A program made the translations under genes and the position numbers. Under the pieces are notes generated by a model. The model was given only the letters and a program-made list of their open reading frames with translations, was not told the DNA's origin and ran no database searches. From Burkholderiaceae bacterium (GTDB lineage: Bacteria; Pseudomonadota; Gammaproteobacteria; Burkholderiales; Burkholderiaceae_E), in assembly GCA_023384005.1 (NCBI GenBank), contig JAHDXY010000008.1:1-42688 (forward strand): DNA of 42,688 nucleotides. Reading direction: 5' to 3'. Below, one piece after another: positions 9,866 through 19,624 of the stretch. Position 1 is the stretch's first letter; each line of letters begins with the position of its first letter.

Positions 9866-11184
9866 GACTTGTCCCTGAGAAGGACGCGCTGCGCCTTCGC
9901 TTCATAGCGCGGCAGCGAACCCTGTGGATGACACTCGACCGGAACCCTCAGGCCCAGCCGGCTCGAAAGACCGCGCGCGACCGCCGCGGCCAGCCCCTCG
10001 CGATCGGCGTCGTAGGCCGACTCGCACTCGATCGCGACCACCATCGAATTCGGCGAGCCGTCGACGGTGTCGACGTAGATCTGCCAGGCCTCCTTGATCG
10101 TGCCTGCGACACCGACGATGACATCCTCGACCTGCGACGGAAAGACCAGTACGCCGCGCACCTTGAGCATGTCGTCCGAGCGACCGATGATGCGACCGAG
10201 GGTCGGCATGCCGTGACGGCCGCATTCGCAGTCAAAGGGGCGATTCGACAGCCGCACCAGGTCGCGGGTTCTCCAGCGCACGACCGGCGAGGCCTCCTTG
10301 TCCAGCGTGGTGACCACGATCTCCCCGACCTCGCCGGGCCCGACCGGAGCGAGCGTGACCGGGTCGAGGATCTCGGTGAGTACCGTGTCCTCGTTGATCA
10401 GGTGCATCTCGTCGCGGGCGTGGCTGTGAGGACAGGTCGCGCCCACGTTCGGTCCGCCCGACTCGGTGGTGCCGTAGACGTTGTAGGCGCTGAAACCCTC
10501 GGGCATCTCGCTTTCGAGCTGCTCGCGAAAGGCGCGTGACACGGACTGCCCGCCGATGATCACGCGGCGAATCGCCCAGTCCTTCTTTGGATCGATGCCC
10601 TGGTCCCGGGCCACCCGCAACAGATGCGCCAGGAACAGCGGCGAGAGCGTCGCCGCATCCCAGGCCAGATCGCGCAACCACTGGACCACAAGTTCGCTGC
10701 GCCCCGGGCCGATCGGGAAACAGGTCGCCCCCAGCTTCTCCAGGCCAAGGTCGTGCGAGGGGCCGCCTAGCCACAGCCCGTATCCGAAGCCCTGATAGAC
10801 CCTGTCGCCGGGGCGAATGCCGATGCAATGCAGCTGTCGCGCCACCTGGACCGCGAGCAACTGGTTCAGGTCCCTATGCGTGAACCCGAACAGCACCGGC
10901 AGGCCCGTCGTTCCGGAGGTGGAGAAGAAGCGGCTGACGCGGGACACGTCGACCGTGAGCATCGGGTAGGGGTAGCGCGCCCTCAGGTCCGACTTCTCGA
11001 GTGTCGGCATGCTGACCAGCCCGTCGGCCGCCGCCAGGTCCCGCGGGTGCATCCCGGCCTTGGCAAAATGCTGGCACCACTCGGGCGACGCCGCCAGACG
11101 CTCGCCCAGCGCGGCCAGTTTGCGCGCCTGCAGCGCCTTCATGTCGTCGCGGTCCAGCGTTTCGATCTCGGGGTGCAGCATCAT
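9862..11184 (-). CDS. Phenylacetate-CoA ligase family enzyme (PaaK-like)
   Basis: The 440-residue adenylate-forming ligase is of the PaaK type, expected to make an acyl-CoA from an aryl or other carboxylate, ATP and CoA. Motifs include FFSTSGTTGLPVLFGFTHRD (ATP loop), YGTTESGGPN (adenine-binding motif), RTRDLVRL, a small Cys cluster CECGRHGM, and IIGRSDDMLKVRGVLVFPSQVE in the C-terminal domain. It overlaps the mutase start by four bases (ATGA), so product and mutase substrate are probably linked. It lies 51 bases after the TetR gene. The actual acid is unknown. Confidence 0.9.
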   Translation of the reverse strand: MMLHPEIETLDRDDMKALQARKLAALGERLAASPEWCQHFAKAGMHPRDLAAADGLVSMPTLEKSDLRARYPYPMLTVDVSRVSRFFSTSGTTGLPVLFGFTHRDLNQLLAVQVARQLHCIGIRPGDRVYQGFGYGLWLGGPSHDLGLEKLGATCFPIGPGRSELVVQWLRDLAWDAATLSPLFLAHLLRVARDQGIDPKKDWAIRRVIIGGQSVSRAFREQLESEMPEGFSAYNVYGTTESGGPNVGATCPHSHARDEMHLINEDTVLTEILDPVTLAPVGPGEVGEIVVTTLDKEASPVVRWRTRDLVRLSNRPFDCECGRHGMPTLGRIIGRSDDMLKVRGVLVFPSQVEDVIVGVAGTIKEAWQIYVDTVDGSPNSMVVAIECESAYDADREGLAAAVARGLSSRLGLRVPVECHPQGSLPRYEAKAQRVLLRDKS

Positions 11185-11235
11185 CTTCTTTCGACTCCCG
11201 GCAAAGCCGTCACCGCGTGGCAGGCGGCTCGTCGT

Positions 11236-11823
11236 TCAGGCGGGCTGCGCGCTGGCCACGATGCCGCGCAGGTAGATTCGCTTCACGTGCTCGATCAGCG
11301 CGTCACAACCGACCGGGCCTTTCGGGTCGTACCAGTTGTTCAGGCCGTTGACGATCGACAGCAGCGAGAACGCCGCGACGCTCGGATCGAGACGCGCGAG
11401 TTCGCCGCTGTCCATCCCGCGCGCGAGCACGCCGCGCAGCGCGTCGAGGTAGCGCCGCTCGAGGCGGACGATCTTACTGCGACGAGGCGCCGACAGGCGC
11501 GTCATCTCGAGGTTCAATACGGTGAGCCGCTCGGGATGCGCGTGGAAGAACCTGACGTGGGCCTCGATGACGGCCGATAACTGCCGTTGCGGATTGGCGT
11601 CTCCGGCGACGGCCTGCTCGACGTCGTCGAGGATGGCGGCGACGGATTCGGCGCAAATCGCTTCGAGCAGGTCCTCCTTGCCGCGCACGTGGTAGTAGAG
11701 GCCGGCCTTGGTGAAACCCGCTGCCGCGGCCAGCTCGTTCACGCTGGTCGCGGCGTAACCCTTGCGCGAGAAAAGCCGTGCGGCGGCGTCGAGCATCTGC
11801 TCCCTTCTCGGGTCGCGCGCCAT
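11236..11823 (-). CDS. TetR/AcrR family transcriptional regulator
   Basis: The 195-residue regulator begins MARDPRREQMLDAAARLFSRKGY. The N-terminal helix-turn-helix is clear (TSVNELAAAAGFTKAGLYYHVRGKEDLL, about 26-54), followed by an all-helical ligand-binding domain. I start at ATG 11823 with an upstream GAGG; the track frame to 12315 is antisense to the acyl-CoA synthetase. A perfect palindrome lies 22 bases upstream of the ATG, so autoregulation of a tetR-paaK-mutase-B12 operon is likely. An acyl-CoA or free-acid ligand is plausible from context. Confidence 0.92.
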   Translation of the reverse strand: MARDPRREQMLDAAARLFSRKGYAATSVNELAAAAGFTKAGLYYHVRGKEDLLEAICAESVAAILDDVEQAVAGDANPQRQLSAVIEAHVRFFHAHPERLTVLNLEMTRLSAPRRSKIVRLERRYLDALRGVLARGMDSGELARLDPSVAAFSLLSIVNGLNNWYDPKGPVGCDALIEHVKRIYLRGIVASAQPA

Positions 11824-11844
11824 CTCGTCGACCTCTTCAAAGTT

Positions 11845-11856
11845 GACCGATCGGTC
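11845..11856. promoter_or_regulatory. Perfect 12-bp palindrome GACCGATCGGTC, probable TetR operator
   Basis: It lies in TTGACCGATCGGTCTACTAAT, 22 bases before the tetR start codon, within the likely promoter or 5' leader. GACCG-type palindromes of this form are common for TetR regulators of acyl-CoA metabolism (recalled, not checked). Confidence 0.65.
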
Positions 11857-11898
11857 TACTAATCTAGGCGATCGTCCAAGCGCTGTCAACCGGCGCGC

Positions 11899-11948
11899 GC
11901 GACACCGGCGCGCTGCGACCGACGCGTTGCGACACCGGCGCGTTGCGA
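11899..11948. repeat. Two copies of a 20-bp direct repeat, 30 bp apart
   Basis: GCGACACCGGCGCGYTGCGA occurs at 11899-11918 and 11929-11948, with 19 of 20 bases identical. The copies sit between the tetR operator and the last codon of the acyl-CoA synthetase. The role is unknown; slippage or a short tandem duplication is the simplest origin. Confidence 0.7.
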
Positions 11949-13484
<1,536 letters not shown>

Positions 13485-13513
13485 CGCAGGTCGTCCCGAA
13501 GCCGCGGGTCCCG

Positions 13514-15499
13514 CTACCAGCCCGGCGGACGCGAGACGGTGATGTGCGGGGCGACCTCCTCTTCGGTCGGCACCCAGTCGGGAACGATCAGCTTGCCGAG
13601 CGGATGCACCTGGTGCGCGCCGGTGCCTTCGGGAAACCCCTTCTTCGACAGCCTGGCGCGCAGCTTCTTGGTCGCCTCGTGGTCGATCCGGTAGTCGCAG
13701 GCCTCGGCATCGACGACGTCGATCACGACCCCGTAGTAGTCGCGCGCCGCCTCGGCGCTCAACCACTCGTCCATGACGTCGACCCGCACCAGTTCGGGCT
13801 CGCGTTCGAGCGGATTGCCGAATCCTCCCCCCCCGGCGGACGAGTAGAAGATGCGGTCGCCCGCCTTCAGTTCGATGCCGGTCGCGTACATCCCGGCGTT
13901 GAGCTCGCGCTTCGTGCCCTTGTTGATGATCAGCATCGAGCCGCCGCCGTTCAGCCCACCCGCGAAGCCGAAGGGCGTGAACTTCTCGCGATCGCCGTGG
14001 ATCGTCATCGTGACGTCTGTGAGCACGGTCATCTCGCGCACGAGCCCGAAGCCGCCGCGGCGCAGGCCGTGCCCGCAGCTGTCCATGCGCGCCTCGTAGG
14101 CGTTGAACACCACCGGGAACCAGCGCTCCTCGAGCTCCTGCGGGATCGTTCGCGCGTTGCAAAAGCGCATGAAGATCAGCGACTTGCCGTCCTTGAATGT
14201 CCGCGCGTTCTCGCCGCCGACCGCGTAGGTGTACTGAACGAAGGGCTTCTTGGTGCGCGGATTGAAGCCGCCCATGCAAAGGTTGGTCAGGCTGACCGAC
14301 GCGGGGTAGACGCGCCACGGCTGCACCTTGCCCATCGGCCCTGCCAGGCAGGCGATCGTGACCGCTTCGACCTTGTCGAATGCGCCCGAGCAGTAGCCGG
14401 TGGTCGGCGTCGGAAACTCGACGTGCACGCAGGTGCCCGGCTTGGACTTGACCTCGAGGTTGCGGATGATTCCGTGGTTGAGCGGAAACAGCTGCGGAAA
14501 GCAGATCATGAAACCGAGATAGTTCCCGCCGATCAGAACCGCGCGGCTGCCGCCCCAGGACGCCCGCGGTTGCGGGTCCGAGTCGGTCCAGTCGAACGAC
14601 AGGCTCGTGCCCTTCTTCGTCAGCTTGCAGTGCACGCGAATCGGAGGCTTTCCTTCCGCCATCACGTCCTGGTCGCCGAAGTCCTCGAACTCCCACTCGC
14701 CATCGGGCAACTCGGCGAGTTCGGCCAGCATCAGGCGCTCGCTGTAGTTGAACTGCTCCTCGAAGGCCAGTGCCAGCGTCTTCCTGCCGTATCGCTGGCA
14801 CAGCTCCTTCACCCGGCGATCGATCAGTCGCGAGGCCTCGAACTGCGCGCGCAGATCGGCGCGGCGCTCGACCGCGCCACGGATATTGATCTCGATCAGG
14901 CTGAACAGTTCCTCGTTCAGCTCGTCGTTCACGAACAGCCGGATCGGCGGGATGCGGATGCCCTCGGCGTAGCACGAGGTGGCCTCGGGGTTGAACGTCC
15001 CGGGCATCGGCCCGCCCATGTCGGCCCAATGGATCACCGTGCAGGCGAACGCGACGATCTCCGCGCCGAAGAAGATCGGGCGGATCATGCGCACGTCGTT
15101 GACGTGGCTCCCGGTGCGATACGGGTCGCTGAACAGATAGGTATCCCCGGGACGCATCGTGTCCATCGGGATGTCCTTCATCAGCTCCTGCACCGACGGC
15201 TCGAACGACGCGTAGTGCGCGGCCGCGTCGGTGTGGCCGTGCGCGACGAGCCGACCGTCGGGCGTGAGCAGGGCGTTGGAACGATCGCGTCCCATGCCGA
15301 TCACCGGATGGTAGGCGATTCGTTCGATCGTGTTCGAGGCCTCGTAGCAGGCGGCGACGAACGCGTTGCGCATCACCTCGAAGGTGATCAGGTCGAGCTT
15401 CATTCCGGCGGCGTGGCCCTTGCCCTTCGTGCCCTTGCCTTTCACGCTCGTGCCCTTGCCTTTCGCACCCTTGATCCCGGCTCTTTTCGTGCTTGCCAT
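13514..15499 (-). CDS. Hydantoinase B/oxoprolinase family subunit (HyuB-like)
   Basis: HyuB proteins pair with HyuA in ATP-dependent hydantoin or oxoproline hydrolysis, or in acetone/acetophenone carboxylation. The core starts at MKLDLITFEVMRNAF (Met33) and shows GMGRDRSNALLTPDGRLVAHG, FSDPYRTGSHVNDVR, IHWADMGG, GYCSGAFDKVEA and the glycine-rich YSSAGGGGFGNPLERE. Upstream of the core is a Lys/Gly-rich leader with KGKGT-like repeats (residues 9-29), which is unusual. The start at 15499 has an upstream GGAGAG, so the leader may be translated. It follows hyuA by ten bases. Part of this gene (13671-13730) recurs at 29109-29168. Confidence 0.92.
   Translation of the reverse strand: MASTKRAGIKGAKGKGTSVKGKGTKGKGHAAGMKLDLITFEVMRNAFVAACYEASNTIERIAYHPVIGMGRDRSNALLTPDGRLVAHGHTDAAAHYASFEPSVQELMKDIPMDTMRPGDTYLFSDPYRTGSHVNDVRMIRPIFFGAEIVAFACTVIHWADMGGPMPGTFNPEATSCYAEGIRIPPIRLFVNDELNEELFSLIEINIRGAVERRADLRAQFEASRLIDRRVKELCQRYGRKTLALAFEEQFNYSERLMLAELAELPDGEWEFEDFGDQDVMAEGKPPIRVHCKLTKKGTSLSFDWTDSDPQPRASWGGSRAVLIGGNYLGFMICFPQLFPLNHGIIRNLEVKSKPGTCVHVEFPTPTTGYCSGAFDKVEAVTIACLAGPMGKVQPWRVYPASVSLTNLCMGGFNPRTKKPFVQYTYAVGGENARTFKDGKSLIFMRFCNARTIPQELEERWFPVVFNAYEARMDSCGHGLRRGGFGLVREMTVLTDVTMTIHGDREKFTPFGFAGGLNGGGSMLIINKGTKRELNAGMYATGIELKAGDRIFYSSAGGGGFGNPLEREPELVRVDVMDEWLSAEAARDYYGVVIDVVDAEACDYRIDHEATKKLRARLSKKGFPEGTGAHQVHPLGKLIVPDWVPTEEEVAPHITVSRPPGW
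15413..15475 (-). repeat. Lys/Gly-rich coding repeat in the HyuB leader
   Basis: The coding strand encodes KGKGT-SVKGKGTKGKG from repeated AAAGGCAAGGGC-like units. It looks like a low-complexity expansion in front of the conserved domain. Such basic tails can be disordered or bind polyanions, but no function is shown. Confidence 0.6.
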
Positions 15500-15509
15500 G
15501 ATGCTCTCC

Positions 15510-17567
15510 TCAGCGGTCGACTTTGATGACCAGGTTGCCGTAGGCGTCGACCACGCAGCGTGTACGCGGCGGCATCACGGTGGTGGTGTCGGGCTGCTCG
15601 ATGATCGCAGGTCCCTTGAATCGCGCGCCAGGCGACAGCTTGCCGCGTTCGTAGATGTCGGTCAGCACGAAACCCGCGTCCTTGAACCACACCATGCGCC
15701 GGGGTTTGCGCGCGTCCTTGAGGGCGGACTTCGTGCGCAGCTCGTGCAGGTTCGGCTTCGGGATGTCGCCAAAGGCGATCACACGCAGGTTGACCACCTC
15801 GACCGGAGAGTACCCGGGCGGAAGCGTGTAGCCGTAGGCGCTTTGCATGTCGCGCGTGAAGCTCGCGGTGATTCCCTCGAGATCGCGGATCCGGCCCTTG
15901 GGCACGTCGACCGTGAAGAAGCGGCTTTGCGAGAAGTACTTGACGTCGGCCTTGCGTTCGATGCGGATCTTCGCGCGCGGCACGCCGTCGCGCCGAAGCA
16001 CGGCGACCGCGTTTGCGACCAGCTCGTCGAACTGGCGATTCAGCTCGCCGTAGTCCATTTCGTCGTCGGTCTTGTGGATGGCGCGGGTGAACTCGTGCTT
16101 CATGTCCACGCGCGTAGCGCCGAACGCCGACGCGTAACCGGGAAGGGGTGGAACGACGACGGTGGTCGAGCCGATCTCGCGCGCCAGGTCGCAGGCGTAC
16201 AACGCGCCGCCGCCGCCGTAGGGAACGATCGCGAAGTCGCGCGGATCCCAGCCGCGGCTCACGGTCTGGATGCGCATCGCCATCATCAGGTTGGCCAGTG
16301 CGACCAGGTACATGTTCGACGCGGCAGTGGCCGCGTCCCACCCGTAGCGGCTGCCGATCTTCGACTCGAGCGCCTTGTGCGAGAGCGTACCGTCGACCGT
16401 CATCTCCCCGCCCAGGAAGTACCCGGGGTCGATCCGCCCGAGGACGATCTGGCAGTCAGTGTTCGTTGCCTCCTGCCCCCCCTGTCCGTAGCAGGCCGGA
16501 CCGGGCACGGCTCCGGTGCTCTGCGGGCCAACGTTGAGGATTCCGCCCTTGTCGACCCAGCCGATCGATCCGCCGCCGGAACCGATGTAGACGGTGTCGA
16601 CCGAGGGCAGGCAGCAGGGCACGTTCCAGAGGATCTTCCACTCGTGCGTGATCGCGGGCTGGCCCTTGTAGATCATCGAAACGTTGTTGGTGGTTCCGCC
16701 GGTTTCGAAGGCGATCACGTTGTCGAAGCCGGCGAGGCCCCCGATGTACCCGGCCATGCCGACCGCGCCCGATACCGGCGACGAGTGGAAGGTCTTGGCC
16801 GGGAACTTCACCGCCTCGTCCATGCTGATCACCCCGCCGCCCGAGGTGGTGACGAGGATCGGGCCTTCGTAGTTCCAGTCCGTCTTCAGGCGCCGCGACA
16901 GCCCGCCGAGGTAGTTCTTCAGGATCGGGGAGATGTAGGCGTTGAGCACGGTCGTGCAGGTGCGCTCGAACTCGAGCATCTGCGGCAGCACTTCGTGCGA
17001 GAGCGTGACGTCGAGCTCGGGCACCTCCTCGCGCAGGATCTCGCGCGAGCGTTGCTCGTGCGCCGGGTTCATGAAGCTGTCGATGTAGACCACCGCGACC
17101 GATTCGATTCCGCGCTTGCGGCACTTGCGCGCCGCGGTGCGAACGTCTTCCTCGCTCATCGGCGTGAGCACTTCGCCGTAGGGGCTGACGCGTTCGCGCA
17201 CCGGCAGCACGTTGCGGCGCGGAACGATCAGCTCGGGCGGGTCCCAGTCCAGCTCGAAAGCCGAGATCCGCTCGGCGCGACCGCCACCGAGGACGTCGCG
17301 GAACCCCTCGGTGGTGATCAGCGCGGTCTTGACTCCCTTGCGCTCGAGGATTGCATTGGTCGAGACGGTCGCGCCGTGGCGAAACGACATCACCTCCTCG
17401 CCCGCGATGCCCGCGCGCCTGAGGCCGTCGATGACGCCGTCGAAGTAGGTCGGCGGCGTGGACGGCACCTTGCCCAGGCGCTGCTCGCCCGTTTCGAGAT
17501 TGATGCCGATCACGTCGGTGAACGTGCCGCCGATGTCGGTGCCTACGATCCAGTTTCGTTTCGTCAT
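15510..17567 (-). CDS. Hydantoinase A/oxoprolinase family subunit (HyuA-like)
   Basis: The 685-residue product has the ASKHA-type ATP-binding architecture of HyuA. The N-terminal phosphate loop is normal (GTDIGGTFTDVIGI, residues 9-22), then RHGATVSTNAILERKG and LPQMLEFERTCTTVLNAYI. GAGGGSI-like (GSGGGSIGWVD) and GPACYGQGG segments are present. The second domain motif, DMGGTSTDV in most relatives, reads ETGGTTNNV (about residue 287), which replaces acidic residues near the nucleotide or metal. Acetone and acetophenone carboxylase subunits are also in this superfamily, so a carboxylase role is possible. It lies between the binding protein and hyuB in one operon. Confidence 0.92.
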   Translation of the reverse strand: MTKRNWIVGTDIGGTFTDVIGINLETGEQRLGKVPSTPPTYFDGVIDGLRRAGIAGEEVMSFRHGATVSTNAILERKGVKTALITTEGFRDVLGGGRAERISAFELDWDPPELIVPRRNVLPVRERVSPYGEVLTPMSEEDVRTAARKCRKRGIESVAVVYIDSFMNPAHEQRSREILREEVPELDVTLSHEVLPQMLEFERTCTTVLNAYISPILKNYLGGLSRRLKTDWNYEGPILVTTSGGGVISMDEAVKFPAKTFHSSPVSGAVGMAGYIGGLAGFDNVIAFETGGTTNNVSMIYKGQPAITHEWKILWNVPCCLPSVDTVYIGSGGGSIGWVDKGGILNVGPQSTGAVPGPACYGQGGQEATNTDCQIVLGRIDPGYFLGGEMTVDGTLSHKALESKIGSRYGWDAATAASNMYLVALANLMMAMRIQTVSRGWDPRDFAIVPYGGGGALYACDLAREIGSTTVVVPPLPGYASAFGATRVDMKHEFTRAIHKTDDEMDYGELNRQFDELVANAVAVLRRDGVPRAKIRIERKADVKYFSQSRFFTVDVPKGRIRDLEGITASFTRDMQSAYGYTLPPGYSPVEVVNLRVIAFGDIPKPNLHELRTKSALKDARKPRRMVWFKDAGFVLTDIYERGKLSPGARFKGPAIIEQPDTTTVMPPRTRCVVDAYGNLVIKVDR

Positions 17568-17609
17568 TTCCCCGTCCTTCCCGTGTCTCTCGCGCTCGTG
17601 CCCGAACCC

Positions 17610-18533
17610 TTACTTCTTCGGCGGCATGTAGTCGGCCGCGTTCTCCTTGGTGGCAAGGATGTGCTTGATGAATACCTGGTCCTTCGGGCGGTTGCCCTTG
17701 AGCCAGCCGTCCATCACGTCCATTCCCATGCGCCCCCAGACCATCGGGCTGAGCACGATCGTGAGGTCGATTTCTCCCTTGGTCACCGCGGCGAGCGCCG
17801 GAGGAATTCCGTTGAGGCCGGTGATCAGGATCGAGCTCTTCTTGCCCGCCGCCGCGACCGCCTGCGCCGCGCCCAGCGCGAGTTCGTCGTTGCCGGCGTA
17901 GATGACGCGCACGTCAGGGTGCGCCACCAGCAAGTCCTCGGCCTGCTTGAGCCCCTGCTCGCGCGTGAGCGCGACCTGGTGCTGGAAGACGATCGGCATG
18001 TCCTTGTGCTTGGCGATCTCGGACTTGAAGCCGGCGGCGAGATCCTCGAACACGTTCGCGCCGGCCGGGCCCGCGATCATTCCGACCTTTCCCTTGCCGC
18101 CGGCTGCGCCGGCTGCCCACCCGGCGATATCGCGGCCGATCTGAACCGAATCCATCGCGACGAACAGCGACTGGTATGGCGACTTGGCACCGCGCGCGAG
18201 CGAGATGATCGGGATCTTTGCCTTGTGCGCCGCCTCGTAGGCAGCACCGGTGGCTACCGCGTCGATTGGCGAGATCAGGATCCCGTCGACCTTTTGTGCG
18301 ACCAGATCCATCACGCCGTTGACCTGCCGGCTCACGTCCTCGTTAGCGGTGACGACGCGAACTTCCCAGCCGAGCTCCTTGGCGCGTGCCTCTACACCGG
18401 CCCGCATGACGATGTAAAACGGATTCGTATCGGAGGCGAGCGCAAGCCCGACGACCTTCTTCTGCGCATGAACAGGCGCCACGCCAAGCATCAGCGTGAG
18501 CGCGCCCGCAAGGACGACCGCAATTCGTTTCAT
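17610..18533 (-). CDS. ABC transporter substrate-binding protein, RbsB type
   Basis: The 307-residue periplasmic binding protein has a signal peptide (MKRIAVVLAGALTLML, cleavage after VHA-Q). The fold is the sugar-binding type 1 family seen in RbsB: TNPFYIVMRAGVEARAKELGW, DGILISPIDA, IPIISLARGA, GKVGMIAGPAG and VRVIYAGNDELALGA. It delivers a small ligand to the membrane permease. Members bind sugars, polyols, autoinducer-2 and other ligands, so a non-sugar substrate is possible given the hyu and acyl-CoA genes downstream. It lies 122 bases after the permease gene; that gap holds a hairpin. Confidence 0.93.
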   Translation of the reverse strand: MKRIAVVLAGALTLMLGVAPVHAQKKVVGLALASDTNPFYIVMRAGVEARAKELGWEVRVVTANEDVSRQVNGVMDLVAQKVDGILISPIDAVATGAAYEAAHKAKIPIISLARGAKSPYQSLFVAMDSVQIGRDIAGWAAGAAGGKGKVGMIAGPAGANVFEDLAAGFKSEIAKHKDMPIVFQHQVALTREQGLKQAEDLLVAHPDVRVIYAGNDELALGAAQAVAAAGKKSSILITGLNGIPPALAAVTKGEIDLTIVLSPMVWGRMGMDVMDGWLKGNRPKDQVFIKHILATKENAADYMPPKK

Positions 18534-18575
18534 GGCTCTCTCCTTCGTTTCCGGGATCGTTGGTTGGATCGCGAA

Positions 18576-18598
18576 CGGGCCTTCGTCGCAACGGCCCG
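18576..18598. promoter_or_regulatory. Intercistronic hairpin CGGGCC-N11-GGCCCG
   Basis: A perfect 6-bp inverted repeat lies in the 122-base gap between permease and binding-protein genes. Such structures between permease and binding-protein genes often stabilise mRNA ends and adjust expression ratio; that role is inferred. Confidence 0.4.
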
Positions 18599-18655
18599 CT
18601 TCACGCTGACTTCACTTCGCTACCCTCTTTCAGCTTCCTTCTCACTGCCGCCTGC

Positions 18656-19624
18656 TCATCGCCTTCGCGTCTTCAGCTGATCGGCGGCGGCCGCGGCGAT
18701 GATCACCAGGCCGATCGCGATGCGCTGCCAGTACGAATGCACGTTCAACAGGTTCAGGCTGTTGGCCAGAACCACCATGATGAACACGCCGATCATCGAT
18801 CTGTGCAGTTTTCCCTCGCCGCCGCGAAGCGACGCGCCCCCAAGGACGACCGCGGCGATCGCGGTCAGTTCGTAGAACTCCCCGGCGGTCGGCTGGCCCG
18901 ACTGCAGCCTCGCGGCGAGCATCACGCCGGCGACTCCGGCCAGCGTTCCGCACCACGTGTAGGCCGACGCGGTGACGCGTTCGACGTCGATTCCGGCGAG
19001 AAAGGCTGCCTCGCGGTTGCCGCCGGTGGCGAACACGCGTTTGCCATAGGCGGTCAGGTGCAGCAGCCACCAGAACACCGCGAACAGCACGACCGGAAGC
19101 CACACGAGCAGGTGAACGCCAAGCAGCCTGCCGCGGCCGAACTCGATGAACGCGTCCGGCAAGCCCGAGTCGCCGACGATCGGCCGGCCGTCGGTGATCA
19201 GCAGCACGATGCCGCGCACGACCACCATCGTGCCCAGGGTCGTGATGAAAGGGTTGACCCGCAGCCTCGCGATGATCAGTCCGTTCACCCAGCCGACCAC
19301 GGCGCCGACGGCGATTCCCGCCGCCACGCCGAGGCTCCAGTGCGACTCCAGCATCACCCAGGCGGCAACCGTGCCGGAAAGCGCGACCGTGGAACCGACA
19401 GAGAGATCGAAACCGCCCGAGATCACGACGAAGGTCATCCCCATCGCGATCACCGCCATCACGCAGGCCTGAAGAAGGATGTTGTTCAGGTTGATCGGCG
19501 AGAGGAAACGGTCCGACAGCAAGGCCGTGACCACGCAAACCGTGACCAGCGCGAGCAGCGGAACCTGATCGCGCAATGCGCGCAGCACCGGATTGGACGC
19601 TTGCGTCGCGTGCCCCATCGTCAT
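18656..19624 (-). CDS. ABC transporter permease, RbsC type
   Basis: The 322-residue polytopic inner-membrane permease belongs to the ribose/branched-chain family (BPD_transp_2). Typical segments are FLSPINLNNILLQACVMAVIAMGMTFVVISGGFDLSVGS, then RLRVNPFITTLGTMVVVRGI, GGNREAAFLAGIDVERV (coupling loop facing the ATPase) and IAAVVLGGASLRGGEG. It forms the translocation path with the ATPase 19621-21102, overlapping it by four bases (ATGA), so the two are translationally coupled. Met3 is an alternative start. Confidence 0.95.
   Translation of the reverse strand: MTMGHATQASNPVLRALRDQVPLLALVTVCVVTALLSDRFLSPINLNNILLQACVMAVIAMGMTFVVISGGFDLSVGSTVALSGTVAAWVMLESHWSLGVAAGIAVGAVVGWVNGLIIARLRVNPFITTLGTMVVVRGIVLLITDGRPIVGDSGLPDAFIEFGRGRLLGVHLLVWLPVVLFAVFWWLLHLTAYGKRVFATGGNREAAFLAGIDVERVTASAYTWCGTLAGVAGVMLAARLQSGQPTAGEFYELTAIAAVVLGGASLRGGEGKLHRSMIGVFIMVVLANSLNLLNVHSYWQRIAIGLVIIAAAAADQLKTRRR

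Noticed and set aside
15366-18680. 1104-aa plus-strand ORF
   Set aside because: Antisense to hyuB, hyuA and the binding-protein gene; Arg/His/Val-rich shadow composition typical of high-GC opposite frames.
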